Origin: Halobacillus salinarum
Lineage (GTDB): Bacteria > Bacillota > Bacilli > Bacillales > Halobacillaceae
DNA: 64,000 nt
Assembly (NCBI RefSeq): GCF_022919095.1
Contig: NZ_CP095073.1
Location: forward strand, 3,782,001 to 3,846,000
Direction of reading: 5' to 3'
Below are positions 7,890 to 19,297 of this stretch, one piece after another. The notes under the pieces are model-generated. The model searched no databases, was not told the origin of the DNA, and saw only the letters and a list, made by a program, of their open reading frames with translations. The first letter of the stretch is position 1, and every line of letters starts with the position of its first letter. The position numbers were made by a program, and so were the translations under genes.

Positions 7890-8284
7890 AAAAGTTAAAC
7901 AGCCACGTTGAGCATCTTTTTAAAGATGTGCCTGAAAGTGAGCAGAAAGAAGCGGTAAAATATGAAGTTCTTGAAAATCTCGAGGAAAAAGTTCTGGATT
8001 TAATGAAGCAAGGCAAAGATGAAGAAGATGCCATCAACAAAGCCATCGTCGACTTTGGAGATATCGAGGAGCTTCGCCAGGAATTGGGCATCAAACAGCC
8101 GGTCAAGAGAAGCATGAAAAAAGAAAATCTTTGGTATTCCATTTGGGGCAGCGGACTGATTATTGCACTCTTTCTGTTTATCAATTTTTATTATACTCCT
8201 GATAAAATCTGGTTTGTTTATCCAACGTTTGCCGTTTTATGGTGGCCGCTGACAATGTACTTCAGCTGGGTTCGATCTAAATAA
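7886..8284 (+). CDS. DUF1700-like membrane protein
   Basis: A 132-residue protein that begins with ATG 7886, overlapping the PadR stop, behind GGAGGG. Residues 1-75 are a soluble helical domain (HVEHLFKDVPESEQKEAVKY and EEDAINKAIVDFGDIEELRQ), the permease-prefix type found with PadR regulators. Residues 85-130 hold two membrane helices joined by the motif IWFVYPTFAVLWWPL. The same motif occurs four times in the next gene. It is translationally coupled to PadR and probably acts with it in a stress-sensing circuit; no enzymatic residues are evident. Confidence 0.75.
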   Translation: MKKLNSHVEHLFKDVPESEQKEAVKYEVLENLEEKVLDLMKQGKDEEDAINKAIVDFGDIEELRQELGIKQPVKRSMKKENLWYSIWGSGLIIALFLFINFYYTPDKIWFVYPTFAVLWWPLTMYFSWVRSK

Positions 8285-8297
8285 AGGAGGAATCTTG

Positions 8298-8939
8298 GTG
8301 AGTAAATTAGATACAGGCTTTGCCGTTGCAGGAAGCATCCTTTGTATAGTGTTTTTTATGATGACGAACCTTATAACAAGCCCGGATTACATTTGGTTTC
8401 TTTATCCCTCGTTTGCCGTGTTATGCTGGCCGATCACGGTCATCGGCATTAAAAAAGGCGGGCAGAAGCAGCTCGCTTACTTTTATAGTGCAGCTATCAT
8501 CGTATTTCTAATCGTTGAAAATTACGTCCAGACACCTCATTATCCATGGTTTTTATATGCGGTCTTTCCTATCCTGTGGTGGCCGATTCTCGTATCACTT
8601 GGCCAAAAGGCCAAAACGTTGACCACCGCTTTGGCGGGAAGCTTATCGATCATTCTCTATTATGTAATCTTAAACCTTGTGCTTTCTTCCACTTATCCGT
8701 GGGCTGTTTATCCAGTCTTTGCTGTGTTATGGTGGCCGTTATCCGTATATCATGCTCAAAGAAAAACGTTTTTCCAATTCTCCATTCACGGAAGTCTATG
8801 GATCACCCTCTTTTTTTCCACTGTCAATGCTATTTCCACACCCCATGAGATCTGGGCCGTTTACCCGATCTTCTGTGTGTTATGGTGGCCGCTCAGCATG
8901 TACTATTTCTCTTATAAAAAAAACAGTAGAAAAGCTTAA
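8298..8939 (+). CDS. Four-repeat membrane protein (YPxFAVLxWP repeats)
   Basis: A 213-residue polytopic protein started at GTG 8298, seven bases after AAAGGAGG. It consists of four tandem units of about 50 residues, each a hydrophobic helix followed by a motif of the form W-x-x-Y-P-x-F-x-V-L-x-W-P and a second helix. The four motifs occur near residues 31, 82, 132 and 184, giving about eight membrane segments. The single unit in the preceding gene is homologous, so the gene arose by duplication. Function is unknown; the context (PadR operon) suggests a membrane stress sensor or effector. A strong terminator follows immediately. Confidence 0.75.
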   Translation: MSKLDTGFAVAGSILCIVFFMMTNLITSPDYIWFLYPSFAVLCWPITVIGIKKGGQKQLAYFYSAAIIVFLIVENYVQTPHYPWFLYAVFPILWWPILVSLGQKAKTLTTALAGSLSIILYYVILNLVLSSTYPWAVYPVFAVLWWPLSVYHAQRKTFFQFSIHGSLWITLFFSTVNAISTPHEIWAVYPIFCVLWWPLSMYYFSYKKNSRKA

Positions 8940-8963
8940 AGGCAGTGTCCTTTAAGCTTTTTT
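8931..8963 (+). terminator. Terminator of the PadR operon
   Basis: A perfect 12-bp stem AAAGCTTAAAGG / CCTTTAAGCTTT followed by more T residues. The stop codon of the repeat protein lies inside the left arm. Confidence 0.85.
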
Positions 8964-9115
8964 AATGAAATAGTAAAAGACAAAAGAGATTTCACTGTTA
9001 TTCTGCCTTTCCATTAGGACTCTACCTTTTAATAAACCATTTCAAAATAAACGGCGTGATCGCTCAGTATATGCTTCTCTAATGTAAGCGTTTTTTGAAA
9101 ATTAGGTCATTTCCC

Positions 9116-9149
9116 TTTCAATTTATCTCGTAATTTATTATAATTATAA
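9116..9149 (+). promoter_or_regulatory. katG promoter with PerR-like box
   Basis: TTATTATAATTATAA at 9135-9149 matches the PerR box TTATAATNATTATAA at 14 of 15 positions and contains the -10 TATAAT (9139-9144); TTTCAA at 9116-9121 is a fair -35. Peroxide derepression through PerR is therefore likely. Confidence 0.7.
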
Positions 9150-9198
9150 TCTAAGAGCCATTGTAATTTATTCACTCACACAGAAAGGGGAATGATGA

Positions 9199-11436
<2,238 letters not shown>

Positions 11437-11458
11437 CCGGACTCTCTTTTAAACACAT

Positions 11459-11500
11459 GGGAGCAGATTGCCGACTAATCGGTATCTGCTCCATTTTTTT
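11459..11500 (+). terminator. katG terminator
   Basis: GGAGCAGAT / ATCTGCTCC (11460-11468 and 11484-11492) followed by ATTTTTTT. The T-run ends exactly at the stop codon of the convergent cupin gene. Confidence 0.9.
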
Positions 11501-12070
11501 AATTTCCGTAACCGTGCCCTTCTTCCGCTGCTTCCGCATCCGCTTTCGTATTATGAACCGTACCAAAAGGATGGTTAGGGGGGCATAAATCGAGTACAGC
11601 TTCAACGGCATATTCCCGGTATTCGTTACGTTATGCCAGGTCCCTGCCGGAATCATGATCGCCGAATCATCCTGAACCTTTCTTTGATAGCTTAAATCAT
11701 TTTTCCTCTTCCCCATTTGCACAATTCCCCTGCCCTGTTCAATCCGTAAGAATTGGTCCACGTTGGGGTGTTTTTCCAAGCCAATATCCTCGCCTGGATT
11801 AATGCTCATTAACGTCACCTGGAGATGATCTCCTGTCCATAGCGCCGTCCGATACGTATTGTTCTGCTTCGTTGCCCTATTGATATTTACGGTGAACGGG
11901 TTTGGACCGTAATCCTTTAACCTGATTCTCTGGTCATCAGGGTCATAAAAGCCGTCTGTATACGGTGCCGGATAAGGCTGTGGCCAATAGCCATACCTTC
12001 CATCGTTATAGATGGGTATCTGAGCATAATAAGGATTGGGGTATTGGTAATTTTGAGGAGCATAGTACAT
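11499..12070 (-). CDS. Cupin-domain protein, frameshifted at a G6 run
   Basis: A small cupin of about 190 residues. Residues 1-55 are Tyr/Pro/Gln-rich (MYYAPQNYQYPNPYYAQIPI). The cupin core follows, with metal-ligand motif 1 as GEDIGLEKHPNVDQFLRIEQG and motif 2 as IPAGTWHNVTNTG. ATG 12070 has GAAGGGA nine bases upstream. Directly after the codons for YA the reading frame is lost at a run of six C on the coding strand (11579-11584 forward). One added C gives YAPPNHPFGTVHNTKADAEA and a stop at 11499. As written, the frame runs on into nonsense inside katG. The defect is probably a sequencing indel. Sugar or polyketide modification enzymes share this fold; function is unknown. Confidence 0.8.
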
Positions 12071-12321
12071 GTTCGTCAATCCCTTCATTGGTCTAGAACT
12101 ATCCTATGCATGTGGGCGGAGAGTGTACATAAACGAAAAGATGGTACATATGGAATGGGTTTTCATCTTATATTTTTACTTCTGTAGAAGATATCCAAAA
12201 CCATGAATAAATCAGATATCTTGTATTTAGTTGAGTTAACAATCACAGTTACTTTTATCTCCTGTCAAATCCATCGCTTAAATAGAATTTTCACTTTAAC
12301 CTACTACTAATCAAAATAATA
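12071..12321. other. Intergenic region upstream of the cupin gene
   Basis: About 250 bp of AT-rich DNA between the cupin start and the terminator of the glycoside hydrolase. No ORF, strong promoter or repeat was recognised apart from the expected upstream region of the cupin gene. Confidence 0.5.
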
Positions 12322-12363
12322 AAATAAATCCGAGGCGAATTTTATTTCTCCTCGGATTTATTT
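12322..12363 (-). terminator. Terminator of the glycoside hydrolase operon
   Basis: A perfect 14-bp stem AAATAAATCCGAGG / CCTCGGATTTATTT with a 14-base loop; on the minus strand it ends in a T-rich tract, 38 bp past the hydrolase stop. Confidence 0.85.
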
Positions 12364-12401
12364 CAATGGGAGTTCTAAGGCAGCCAATCCCGGTAATTCA
12401 T

Positions 12402-15400
12402 TTATTTTTCAGTAAAGAATTCCAGTTCAGCAATATTACCATATCCACCATCTGGACTAACATAACGTAGATAACGATAGGATTTGTCGGTTGTTAACTG
12501 GACCACATTCCAGCTAAGTTCGGGATTTGAATTAATAGTATATAAATCAACAAATCCTTCAGTTGGAGAAATGTTTGATCCTTGAATTTTTCCTCCCACC
12601 ATTCTTTCAGTGTATCCGGCTCTAGGATAATATCTAAATTCCTTTACAACCGCCTGGTTATCTTCACCTAAATCAATTCCAGTATATCCCCCATTTGCTT
12701 TGCTGTAATCATAGAATGTATGAATGTCTCCATCAAATGCTTTATCGAATTCTCCACCTGGTGCCCATGGCGGATTTTTTCCAAATGGAGTTCCGTTTAC
12801 TGATACTAACTGGTTCTTTATTTCCACTACCCTATCCGCTGAAGTCCCTGAACCGTCCATTGCCTCAGCAACAACTTTCACTTTACCATTCAGACCCTTG
12901 TTATTAGCCGAAAGTAAGCCTTCTGAAGAAATTGTAGCAAGTTCTGTATTCGTTCCATCTAAGTCTGTAACGGACCAGTTTACTAACTGATCAGCGTTCG
13001 CAGGCTTTACTTCTGCTGAAAGTTGCAGCGCCCCACGATTGTCGGTTATCGATTGTAATCCATTTTTTCCGATAATGTTAATTTCAGACACATCATCGAA
13101 TAAATGTATAAACTGCGTAACAGGATCAATCAAAGTTACTTTCCTTCTATTATTCTTCAGAGCAATATCGGTAATCTTAATGTTTGTCATTGATTTTTCA
13201 GTTTCTTTCGCTGCCATATTTACTTTAAACAAATCATGGTTTCTTAAAAAATGTCCAGGTGCACCTTTAATATAAATATTGACCTCACCAGTGCGGCCTG
13301 ATTTTGTAGTTTTTATGTGCAGTTTTTTGTTTAAAGGTACTACCGAAACAAATTCCATTTTCTCCGGGTCATATTTCAAATTCATTTTCAGAAATCGAAT
13401 CTTTTCTGTTCCATCATTAACTGCATAAGATAGACTAAACGAATCATTTACTTTTACAGTATGTGGTCCATGTACCATTAAAGAAGGTTCCGAGGTTTCA
13501 GCAGGAGCAACTTCAATTTTATCGATATCTGGCGCATATTGTTCGTAATCCGGAGACATCGTATCATTATTAAACCTTATCGTATTATTTCCTTTCTTTA
13601 AGTCTACATCTAAAACAATAGATCTAAAGGTTTCCCAACTGTAGGTATTTTTAAAATAGATTCTTTCAGCATCCTGTTTATTAACACTAATCTCAGCATG
13701 CCTTTCTACTAAATTTGCATTGTAACTGTGATTCCCTTTTTGTTCGTTGTTAGAGTAATGTACAACTAATTTATACTTTCCGCTTTTGGGCACAGTGATA
13801 TTATTAAACTGAAGATAATTTTCTGCTCCTTTCCCAATAAAACCAACATGTTTATCTCCTGATGCATAAGGATTTTCTTGTACTTTGGCTGCACCGGCAA
13901 TAGTATTTCCTTTATCTTCAGCTTCAATTACGCTAATCGAACCTTTTGCAGCATTGGGAGCTTCCTTCACATTTAGATAGTCAATGTTGAGATTATGTTT
14001 TGCATTCTTTAATTCAATTAAATTAATTCCTGCTTTTAAATAACGAATAACTGAATGAGTCTCCCAATCATCTTTTGAACCAGTTCTATCAAGCTTCAAT
14101 TCTTTTACTTTTTTACGGTCTATATAATAATCCACCTTGCTGTTTCCTCTGCTAGTTGAGTATCTAAGGTTCGTTTCATAGTAGCCATTTTTTTCAACAT
14201 TCACGACAAACATAACGCTTGATTTGTCCTGAGATAGATCCAGATAACCTGTACCACTATAATTGTCATTCTTAGTTTCTATTCTGGATTTTCCTTTTAA
14301 TTCAGCATACTCACCCTCATATCTATGAGTGTCCGGGATTACCGCACCCTTATACTCACCTGTATAAGTAAGGTCTACTCTATCAAGAAGAGCTACTCTT
14401 GTTAATTGTCCATCCTGCATAACTGGCATCCCGGAAAATTTTAATGTATGCTCACCGGCTTTAAGATCTAAATACACTTTCTTCACCCCAATAAATTTAA
14501 AACCAACATTGGCCGGGTATTCAATTTCTTTTGTTAATTCGTTATCAACAGTTAATAAGTGTTTTGCTGTTTTTCTCCTATCAGCAACTGATTCTTCTGG
14601 TCCAAGTGGACCGTTACCGTAATAGACATCCATTAAGTACTTGCCGTCTTCAGGTACATTTACTGTAAATTTCACACCGCTATTTTGATCATCAATCCCT
14701 CCTACTTGCTTACCTCCGGAAGTTGGCCATTCAATGTAAGCGCCGCTGTTTTCCAGATCATATATAGTAGATTTACCACTTAAAGTTCCATCTTCTGCTT
14801 CATATGTTTTATTCCATGGCTGTTTAGGATAGGTCGTTTTTGCAGTGGCAGGAGTAATTATGGCTTTATAAGCAGACATTTCGTTCATATCAGATATGGA
14901 AATATTAATTTGACCATTAGTTACTGAATAATCTTTCTCATGAACAACAGTTGGATTTGCGGCAGCACCATCAAACCCGGTCCAAGGACTTTCCCACACG
15001 GTAACATGAACTTTATTTCCAAAATACTTTTGACTATCGATTCCCTCAATTGCAATATCCGTACTTCCGTTTTTACCACCGAATACAATTTGCGCCTGTT
15101 TTTTGGAACGATCAAGCGTAGCTATTCCTTCTAACCCGAAAGCATTTTCATTTGGCGGGGTTACTTGAACAGTTTGTTTACCCTTCATTTCACCAGTCCA
15201 TTTATACAACCACCAAGCACCATTAACCTTATTATTTTCTACCACTAAATCATTTAAATTGTCAGACATGTGCCAATATGGTAAGGATCCGAGCACTTTA
15301 CTTCTCTCGAATTTTGCCAGGAATTGCAATAGAGCACCTTGATTAGAAGGATCTCTCGGGCGGGCATATTCATTGATACTAATTTCTAGAGGTCCAAATC

Positions 15401-16142
15401 CCAGCTCTTTCTCAATAGAACGATACTGAGAGTATCTTGAGTTCCAACCAGAGAAGAAATCATCACCTAATTCATGCCATGTTACAACATCCGGCAAGAC
15501 ATCATTCTCTTTTGCAAACTTAAAAAAGTTGTAGTAAACGCTTTCATTGTAGCTTGCAAAGTTCGGTCCAGCTATGCGGGCATGTGGATCAATAGACTTA
15601 ATTTTTTCGACAACTGTTTTCCAATCGGAGAAGAAACGCTTTTGAGTTTCAGCACTCATACCTCCATACCATATATGATCCGGCTCGTTAAATGGTACAT
15701 AAACGAATTTATCTTTGTTCGGATTCTCCACTACTTTTTTAGCAACTGATTCTACTTTATCAAGATAATCTGGAATACCAGTAAATTCATACGGCCACTG
15801 TTCATAAATATCTTGGACGTAAATCTGTATTTGTTCTCCACCAGCTTCAAGGAAATAATCTGAAACCTTTAACGCATCACCATTCGGGTGTTGTAATCCA
15901 TCCGGGGCTTTTTGAACTGTTGTATTAGGTTTAAGAGGGATAATTGTATTAATGTCAGGAACATTGGGTTCACTCATTCCATAGAGGAAACCTGCGCCTC
16001 CGTTTAACATTTCACCCTTGTTTACTGATAAATCAACCTTCAACTGGGGGTTAGTTGCAGCAGTAGTCTTCAAAGGTATAATGCTAAGTCCACTAAATAT
16101 CAGGGTTACAGATAATAACAAACTGATAAAAATCTTTTTCAT
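12402..16142 (-). CDS. Secreted multimodular glycoside hydrolase (clan GH-A)
   Basis: A 1246-residue exported enzyme with a Sec signal (KKIFISLLLSVTLIFSGLS, cleavage near TTAA). Residues about 35-400 form a TIM-barrel hydrolase; the acid/base Glu is in VPFNEPDH (near 152) and the nucleophile Glu in EISINEYARP (near 255), as in GH39/GH51-like clan GH-A enzymes. Then come three beta-sandwich carbohydrate-binding modules (about 425-575, 590-705, 715-865, each opening with a Tyr/Ile-Glu-Ala/Gly-Glu motif of CBM6/35 type). A cohesin-like domain (about 870-990), a bacterial Ig-like domain (about 1005-1100) and a C-terminal F5/8-type discoidin domain (about 1110-1245) complete the protein. It is the last gene of the alpha-galactosidase/ABC locus. 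Probable target: a galactose- or arabinose-containing plant polysaccharide; family number is not certain. Confidence 0.85.
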   Translation of the reverse strand: MKKIFISLLLSVTLIFSGLSIIPLKTTAATNPQLKVDLSVNKGEMLNGGAGFLYGMSEPNVPDINTIIPLKPNTTVQKAPDGLQHPNGDALKVSDYFLEAGGEQIQIYVQDIYEQWPYEFTGIPDYLDKVESVAKKVVENPNKDKFVYVPFNEPDHIWYGGMSAETQKRFFSDWKTVVEKIKSIDPHARIAGPNFASYNESVYYNFFKFAKENDVLPDVVTWHELGDDFFSGWNSRYSQYRSIEKELGFGPLEISINEYARPRDPSNQGALLQFLAKFERSKVLGSLPYWHMSDNLNDLVVENNKVNGAWWLYKWTGEMKGKQTVQVTPPNENAFGLEGIATLDRSKKQAQIVFGGKNGSTDIAIEGIDSQKYFGNKVHVTVWESPWTGFDGAAANPTVVHEKDYSVTNGQINISISDMNEMSAYKAIITPATAKTTYPKQPWNKTYEAEDGTLSGKSTIYDLENSGAYIEWPTSGGKQVGGIDDQNSGVKFTVNVPEDGKYLMDVYYGNGPLGPEESVADRRKTAKHLLTVDNELTKEIEYPANVGFKFIGVKKVYLDLKAGEHTLKFSGMPVMQDGQLTRVALLDRVDLTYTGEYKGAVIPDTHRYEGEYAELKGKSRIETKNDNYSGTGYLDLSQDKSSVMFVVNVEKNGYYETNLRYSTSRGNSKVDYYIDRKKVKELKLDRTGSKDDWETHSVIRYLKAGINLIELKNAKHNLNIDYLNVKEAPNAAKGSISVIEAEDKGNTIAGAAKVQENPYASGDKHVGFIGKGAENYLQFNNITVPKSGKYKLVVHYSNNEQKGNHSYNANLVERHAEISVNKQDAERIYFKNTYSWETFRSIVLDVDLKKGNNTIRFNNDTMSPDYEQYAPDIDKIEVAPAETSEPSLMVHGPHTVKVNDSFSLSYAVNDGTEKIRFLKMNLKYDPEKMEFVSVVPLNKKLHIKTTKSGRTGEVNIYIKGAPGHFLRNHDLFKVNMAAKETEKSMTNIKITDIALKNNRRKVTLIDPVTQFIHLFDDVSEINIIGKNGLQSITDNRGALQLSAEVKPANADQLVNWSVTDLDGTNTELATISSEGLLSANNKGLNGKVKVVAEAMDGSGTSADRVVEIKNQLVSVNGTPFGKNPPWAPGGEFDKAFDGDIHTFYDYSKANGGYTGIDLGEDNQAVVKEFRYYPRAGYTERMVGGKIQGSNISPTEGFVDLYTINSNPELSWNVVQLTTDKSYRYLRYVSPDGGYGNIAELEFFTEK

Positions 16143-16203
16143 GGATACGCTCCTTATTATTTTTTTGCTTCCTAAACTTAATATGGGGGTGGTCCTATAA
16201 GAG

Positions 16204-16240
16204 TAACCTATGAAACAACATTAAGTTCCTTCATAGGTTA
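16204..16240 (-). repeat. Hairpin between the two glycosidase genes
   Basis: TAACCTATGAA and TTCATAGGTTA form a perfect 11-bp stem with a 15-base loop in the 190-bp gap. There is no T-run, so it may be an RNA stabiliser or attenuator that sets the level of the secreted enzyme. Confidence 0.6.
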
Positions 16241-16333
16241 TCTAAGGTGGTGGTCTTCATGGAAAGTTATTTATATTTAAGTGGTGGTTATTTTTCTAAC
16301 CTATTACTAAAATGGGAATGTGAAGAACTAATC

Positions 16334-18436
16334 CTAGTTGACTGTAATTTCAAACAATCTGGCACTTTTCCTTGACGGGAGTTGTACACTTAAGGAGCTT
16401 TTTACTTGATTCCAATTCCAATTTACATTTTGTTCTTCTAATGGGTATCCTACCTTTATGTAAACATTGGAATGTTGGAGAGAGGGGATCGGAATTTCCT
16501 TTATATCCTTATCTCCATCTAAACGCCAAACGGCAATATATTTAGAATTACCATTGGTTATACCAAAACTTACCCAATCGTCTTCAAAGTTTGGCAGACC
16601 CAGTGGCCAGAATGGTTTTCCATTTGAAATATCCTTACGAATTTTTTTATAGTAATTAATCCCTTCCTTTATTAATTCGAATCGTTGACCAGTGATTTCT
16701 GCCAAATGTCCGCTTTGATGAATGCGCACAAGCATGCTGTTTATCATATTAAATATAACTTCTTCCCTATCACCTTCTCTTAAAGGATACGACCAAACTG
16801 CACATTGCTCAGGAGTAACAAGTGAAGAGGAAGCTGCAGCGATCACCCCATTTTTTAAGTAATCCGTCTGATCACTACTTGATTGAATACTGTGCCGACT
16901 TAATAATGCATAATCCATACGCATGCCGCCGCTTCCACAATTTTCAATAACAAGATCAGGATATTTTTCAAATATTCTATCAAGCCAGTGTAGGTAAGCA
17001 CGGTTATGTTCCAGCAATCCATCTCCAAAACTATCTGCTCCTAACTCAGTGCCCACCCCTGCATTGATGTTGTAATCCATTTTTATATATCCGACTCCAT
17101 AATCTTCTACAAGACGTTCAATCACTGAGTCAGCAAATTGGATAACTTCATCGTTCCTAAAATCTAATTGATAGCGTGAATGATCGATTACTTTTTTACC
17201 ATGACGATGAAAAAACCAATTGGATGGGACTTCATCCACCAATTTACAATTTATGCCCATAACTTCTAATTCGAGCCACAATCCTGGTACCATACCTCTT
17301 GCGCGGATATAGTCGATGACCTCTTTTATTCCATTTGGAAATCTATCTTCTGAAGGCAGCCATTCTCCGACACCATCCCACCAGAAACCATCTGAATACC
17401 AGCCGCAGTCAATGCAATAGTACTCACATCCTGCTTCAGCTGCTGCATCGATGAGTGGTATCAATTTCTCAGTTGTGGGATCACCAAATAAACAGTTCAT
17501 ATAATCATTAAAAATAACGGGCAGCTTCAAATTGTCTTCATTATTCCTGCGAATTTTTCTGCGGTATTCATTCATCTCCTGAATGGCCTTTTCGATATTT
17601 CCATTTATTGCCCCTGCCGCTACCGGAACTGAAACAAAAGACTCTCCAGGTTTTAATTCTTTATACCATTGGTTTTCTTGTTCTGTTGGTCCACTCAATT
17701 GGAGGTATAATAGGTTTGACATGTCACTGATTTCCCAATGCCAAGATCCATTATGTTCAATTTGCCACATCAACCCTGTACCTGTTTCGATATTTTCAAC
17801 AAAACCAACAGGCGCATATTGGGACGTCGACCAAGTTCCGGTACTATGATAAGACAATCGTTTCATTGAAAACTCGTTAACAGAGTAAAACCCTAAATCT
17901 GATAGCTTGTAACTTTTCCACTGCGCTTCTCCGAACCAAGTATTATGAGGAACATGAATACGAACCTTTTCTTCTTTAGAAGAGATTCCTTCTTTATCAA
18001 TCCCGGTTAATGCAAACGATGATACATACTCCATTCCATATGATTGCTCACCTTCATTAACAACTTCTGTCCATGATCTTATGACTGGAATCCCATTAAA
18101 AAATTGAAACACACTGCTTACTTTTACATTTTTGCTTTCATCCTTCTGCTCGATGGTGATCTTGCGTCCCAATCCATTGTGAGTATCATACATATCAACG
18201 AATTTTAACAGCTTGCCTGGATTGGTGCCTGTATGCTTTGAACCATGATGATCATTTTGATTCTCACCTGAAAAATGAATTTCTACTAAACGAAACTTTT
18301 CCTTCTTCTTTTCTGGCCAAGTTCCAAAATCCGGAGTTGACTCTGTCGAAAAATGAAGAAATCTCACATCTTTCTCATCAGTTATCTCAAAAATAAGTTC
18401 CATTCCATTTTCTTCTATTGTTATTAGATGGGACAT
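16334..18436 (-). CDS. Alpha-galactosidase, GH36
   Basis: A 700-residue intracellular GH36 enzyme that releases terminal alpha-galactose from oligosaccharides such as those of the raffinose family. An N-terminal beta-sandwich (to about 300) precedes the barrel. The nucleophile Asp is in YIKMDYN (near 452) and the acid/base Asp in SSSDQTDY (near 520); the CGSGGMRMDY loop between them is typical of the family. No signal peptide is present, so it acts on imported sugar. It follows the second permease by 15 bp, which ties it to the transporter. Confidence 0.93.
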   Translation of the reverse strand: MSHLITIEENGMELIFEITDEKDVRFLHFSTESTPDFGTWPEKKKEKFRLVEIHFSGENQNDHHGSKHTGTNPGKLLKFVDMYDTHNGLGRKITIEQKDESKNVKVSSVFQFFNGIPVIRSWTEVVNEGEQSYGMEYVSSFALTGIDKEGISSKEEKVRIHVPHNTWFGEAQWKSYKLSDLGFYSVNEFSMKRLSYHSTGTWSTSQYAPVGFVENIETGTGLMWQIEHNGSWHWEISDMSNLLYLQLSGPTEQENQWYKELKPGESFVSVPVAAGAINGNIEKAIQEMNEYRRKIRRNNEDNLKLPVIFNDYMNCLFGDPTTEKLIPLIDAAAEAGCEYYCIDCGWYSDGFWWDGVGEWLPSEDRFPNGIKEVIDYIRARGMVPGLWLELEVMGINCKLVDEVPSNWFFHRHGKKVIDHSRYQLDFRNDEVIQFADSVIERLVEDYGVGYIKMDYNINAGVGTELGADSFGDGLLEHNRAYLHWLDRIFEKYPDLVIENCGSGGMRMDYALLSRHSIQSSSDQTDYLKNGVIAAASSSLVTPEQCAVWSYPLREGDREEVIFNMINSMLVRIHQSGHLAEITGQRFELIKEGINYYKKIRKDISNGKPFWPLGLPNFEDDWVSFGITNGNSKYIAVWRLDGDKDIKEIPIPSLQHSNVYIKVGYPLEEQNVNWNWNQVKSSLSVQLPSRKSARLFEITVN

Positions 18437-18451
18437 GTTACTAATCCTTTC

Positions 18452-19297
18452 TTATCCTTTTACTGAACCAGCAGCCATTCCTTCAATTAGGTATTTTTGC
18501 AAATACATGAATATCACAGCAATTGGTATAACGGCTAATACCGATGCAGACATAATACTTCCCCAATCGGTTGTATAAAGTCCTTTAAATAAAGTAATCC
18601 CGGGAGTTAATGTCCGTTGCGCTTCATCATTAATAAACACGAACCCAAACATGTACTCGTTCCATGAATTCACAAAAGCAAATAAAGAGGTTGCTAATAA
18701 GCTAGGGATAGAAATAGGTAATACAATTTGGAAGATAATTCTTACTCTGGAACACCCATCAATTTCAGCGGCTTCCTCCATCTCGTACGGAACGCTGTCA
18801 AAAAATCCTTTCAGCATAAAAGTACATAACGGCACCATAAATGTGGTGTAAGCCAAAATTAATGAATAGTGCGTATTTAATAAATTGTATTGCTGCATTA
18901 AAACGTATAACGGTATTAAAAGGAGTACTGGGGGGACCATTTGCGATAAAGACATTGCTCCACCCGTAGCCTTAATTCCTTTAAATCTCATAAATCTACT
19001 CAGTGCATATCCAGCAAAAATGGAGATAAGTAAAGTAATAATTGTAGCAGCTACTGAAACAATTAAACTATTTTTAAAGAATGTTAAAAACCCTGTATTG
19101 AACAAAACATTTTTAAAATTTTCTAAAGTAGGAGAGTCTATTAAGAATGATGGTTTGCTAGATCTTATTTCATCGATTGGCTTTAGCGCTGTAACCGTCA
19201 TCCATATAAATGGAAATAAACAATAAACAGCGAAAAAAAGTAAAACAGCATAGGTGACAATTTTAGTCCAAAATCGTTGTCTCTTATTTAGAATCAT
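18452..19297 (-). CDS. Sugar ABC transporter permease, MalG type
   Basis: A 281-residue inner-membrane permease with six predicted helices and the EAA loop EMEEAAEIDGCSRVRIIFQI that contacts the ATPase. The C-terminal YLIEGMAAGSVKG ending is standard for MalG/UgpE-type subunits. Its start overlaps the stop of the MalF-type permease by four bases. No ATP-binding subunit is encoded nearby, so a shared MsmX-type ATPase elsewhere on the chromosome is expected. Confidence 0.93.
   Translation of the reverse strand: MILNKRQRFWTKIVTYAVLLFFAVYCLFPFIWMTVTALKPIDEIRSSKPSFLIDSPTLENFKNVLFNTGFLTFFKNSLIVSVAATIITLLISIFAGYALSRFMRFKGIKATGGAMSLSQMVPPVLLLIPLYVLMQQYNLLNTHYSLILAYTTFMVPLCTFMLKGFFDSVPYEMEEAAEIDGCSRVRIIFQIVLPISIPSLLATSLFAFVNSWNEYMFGFVFINDEAQRTLTPGITLFKGLYTTDWGSIMSASVLAVIPIAVIFMYLQKYLIEGMAAGSVKG

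Noticed and set aside
9083-9096. cre-like TGTAAGCGTTTTTT upstream of katG
   Set aside because: The final CA of the consensus is missing and the site lies well upstream; the PerR box is a better explanation of control.
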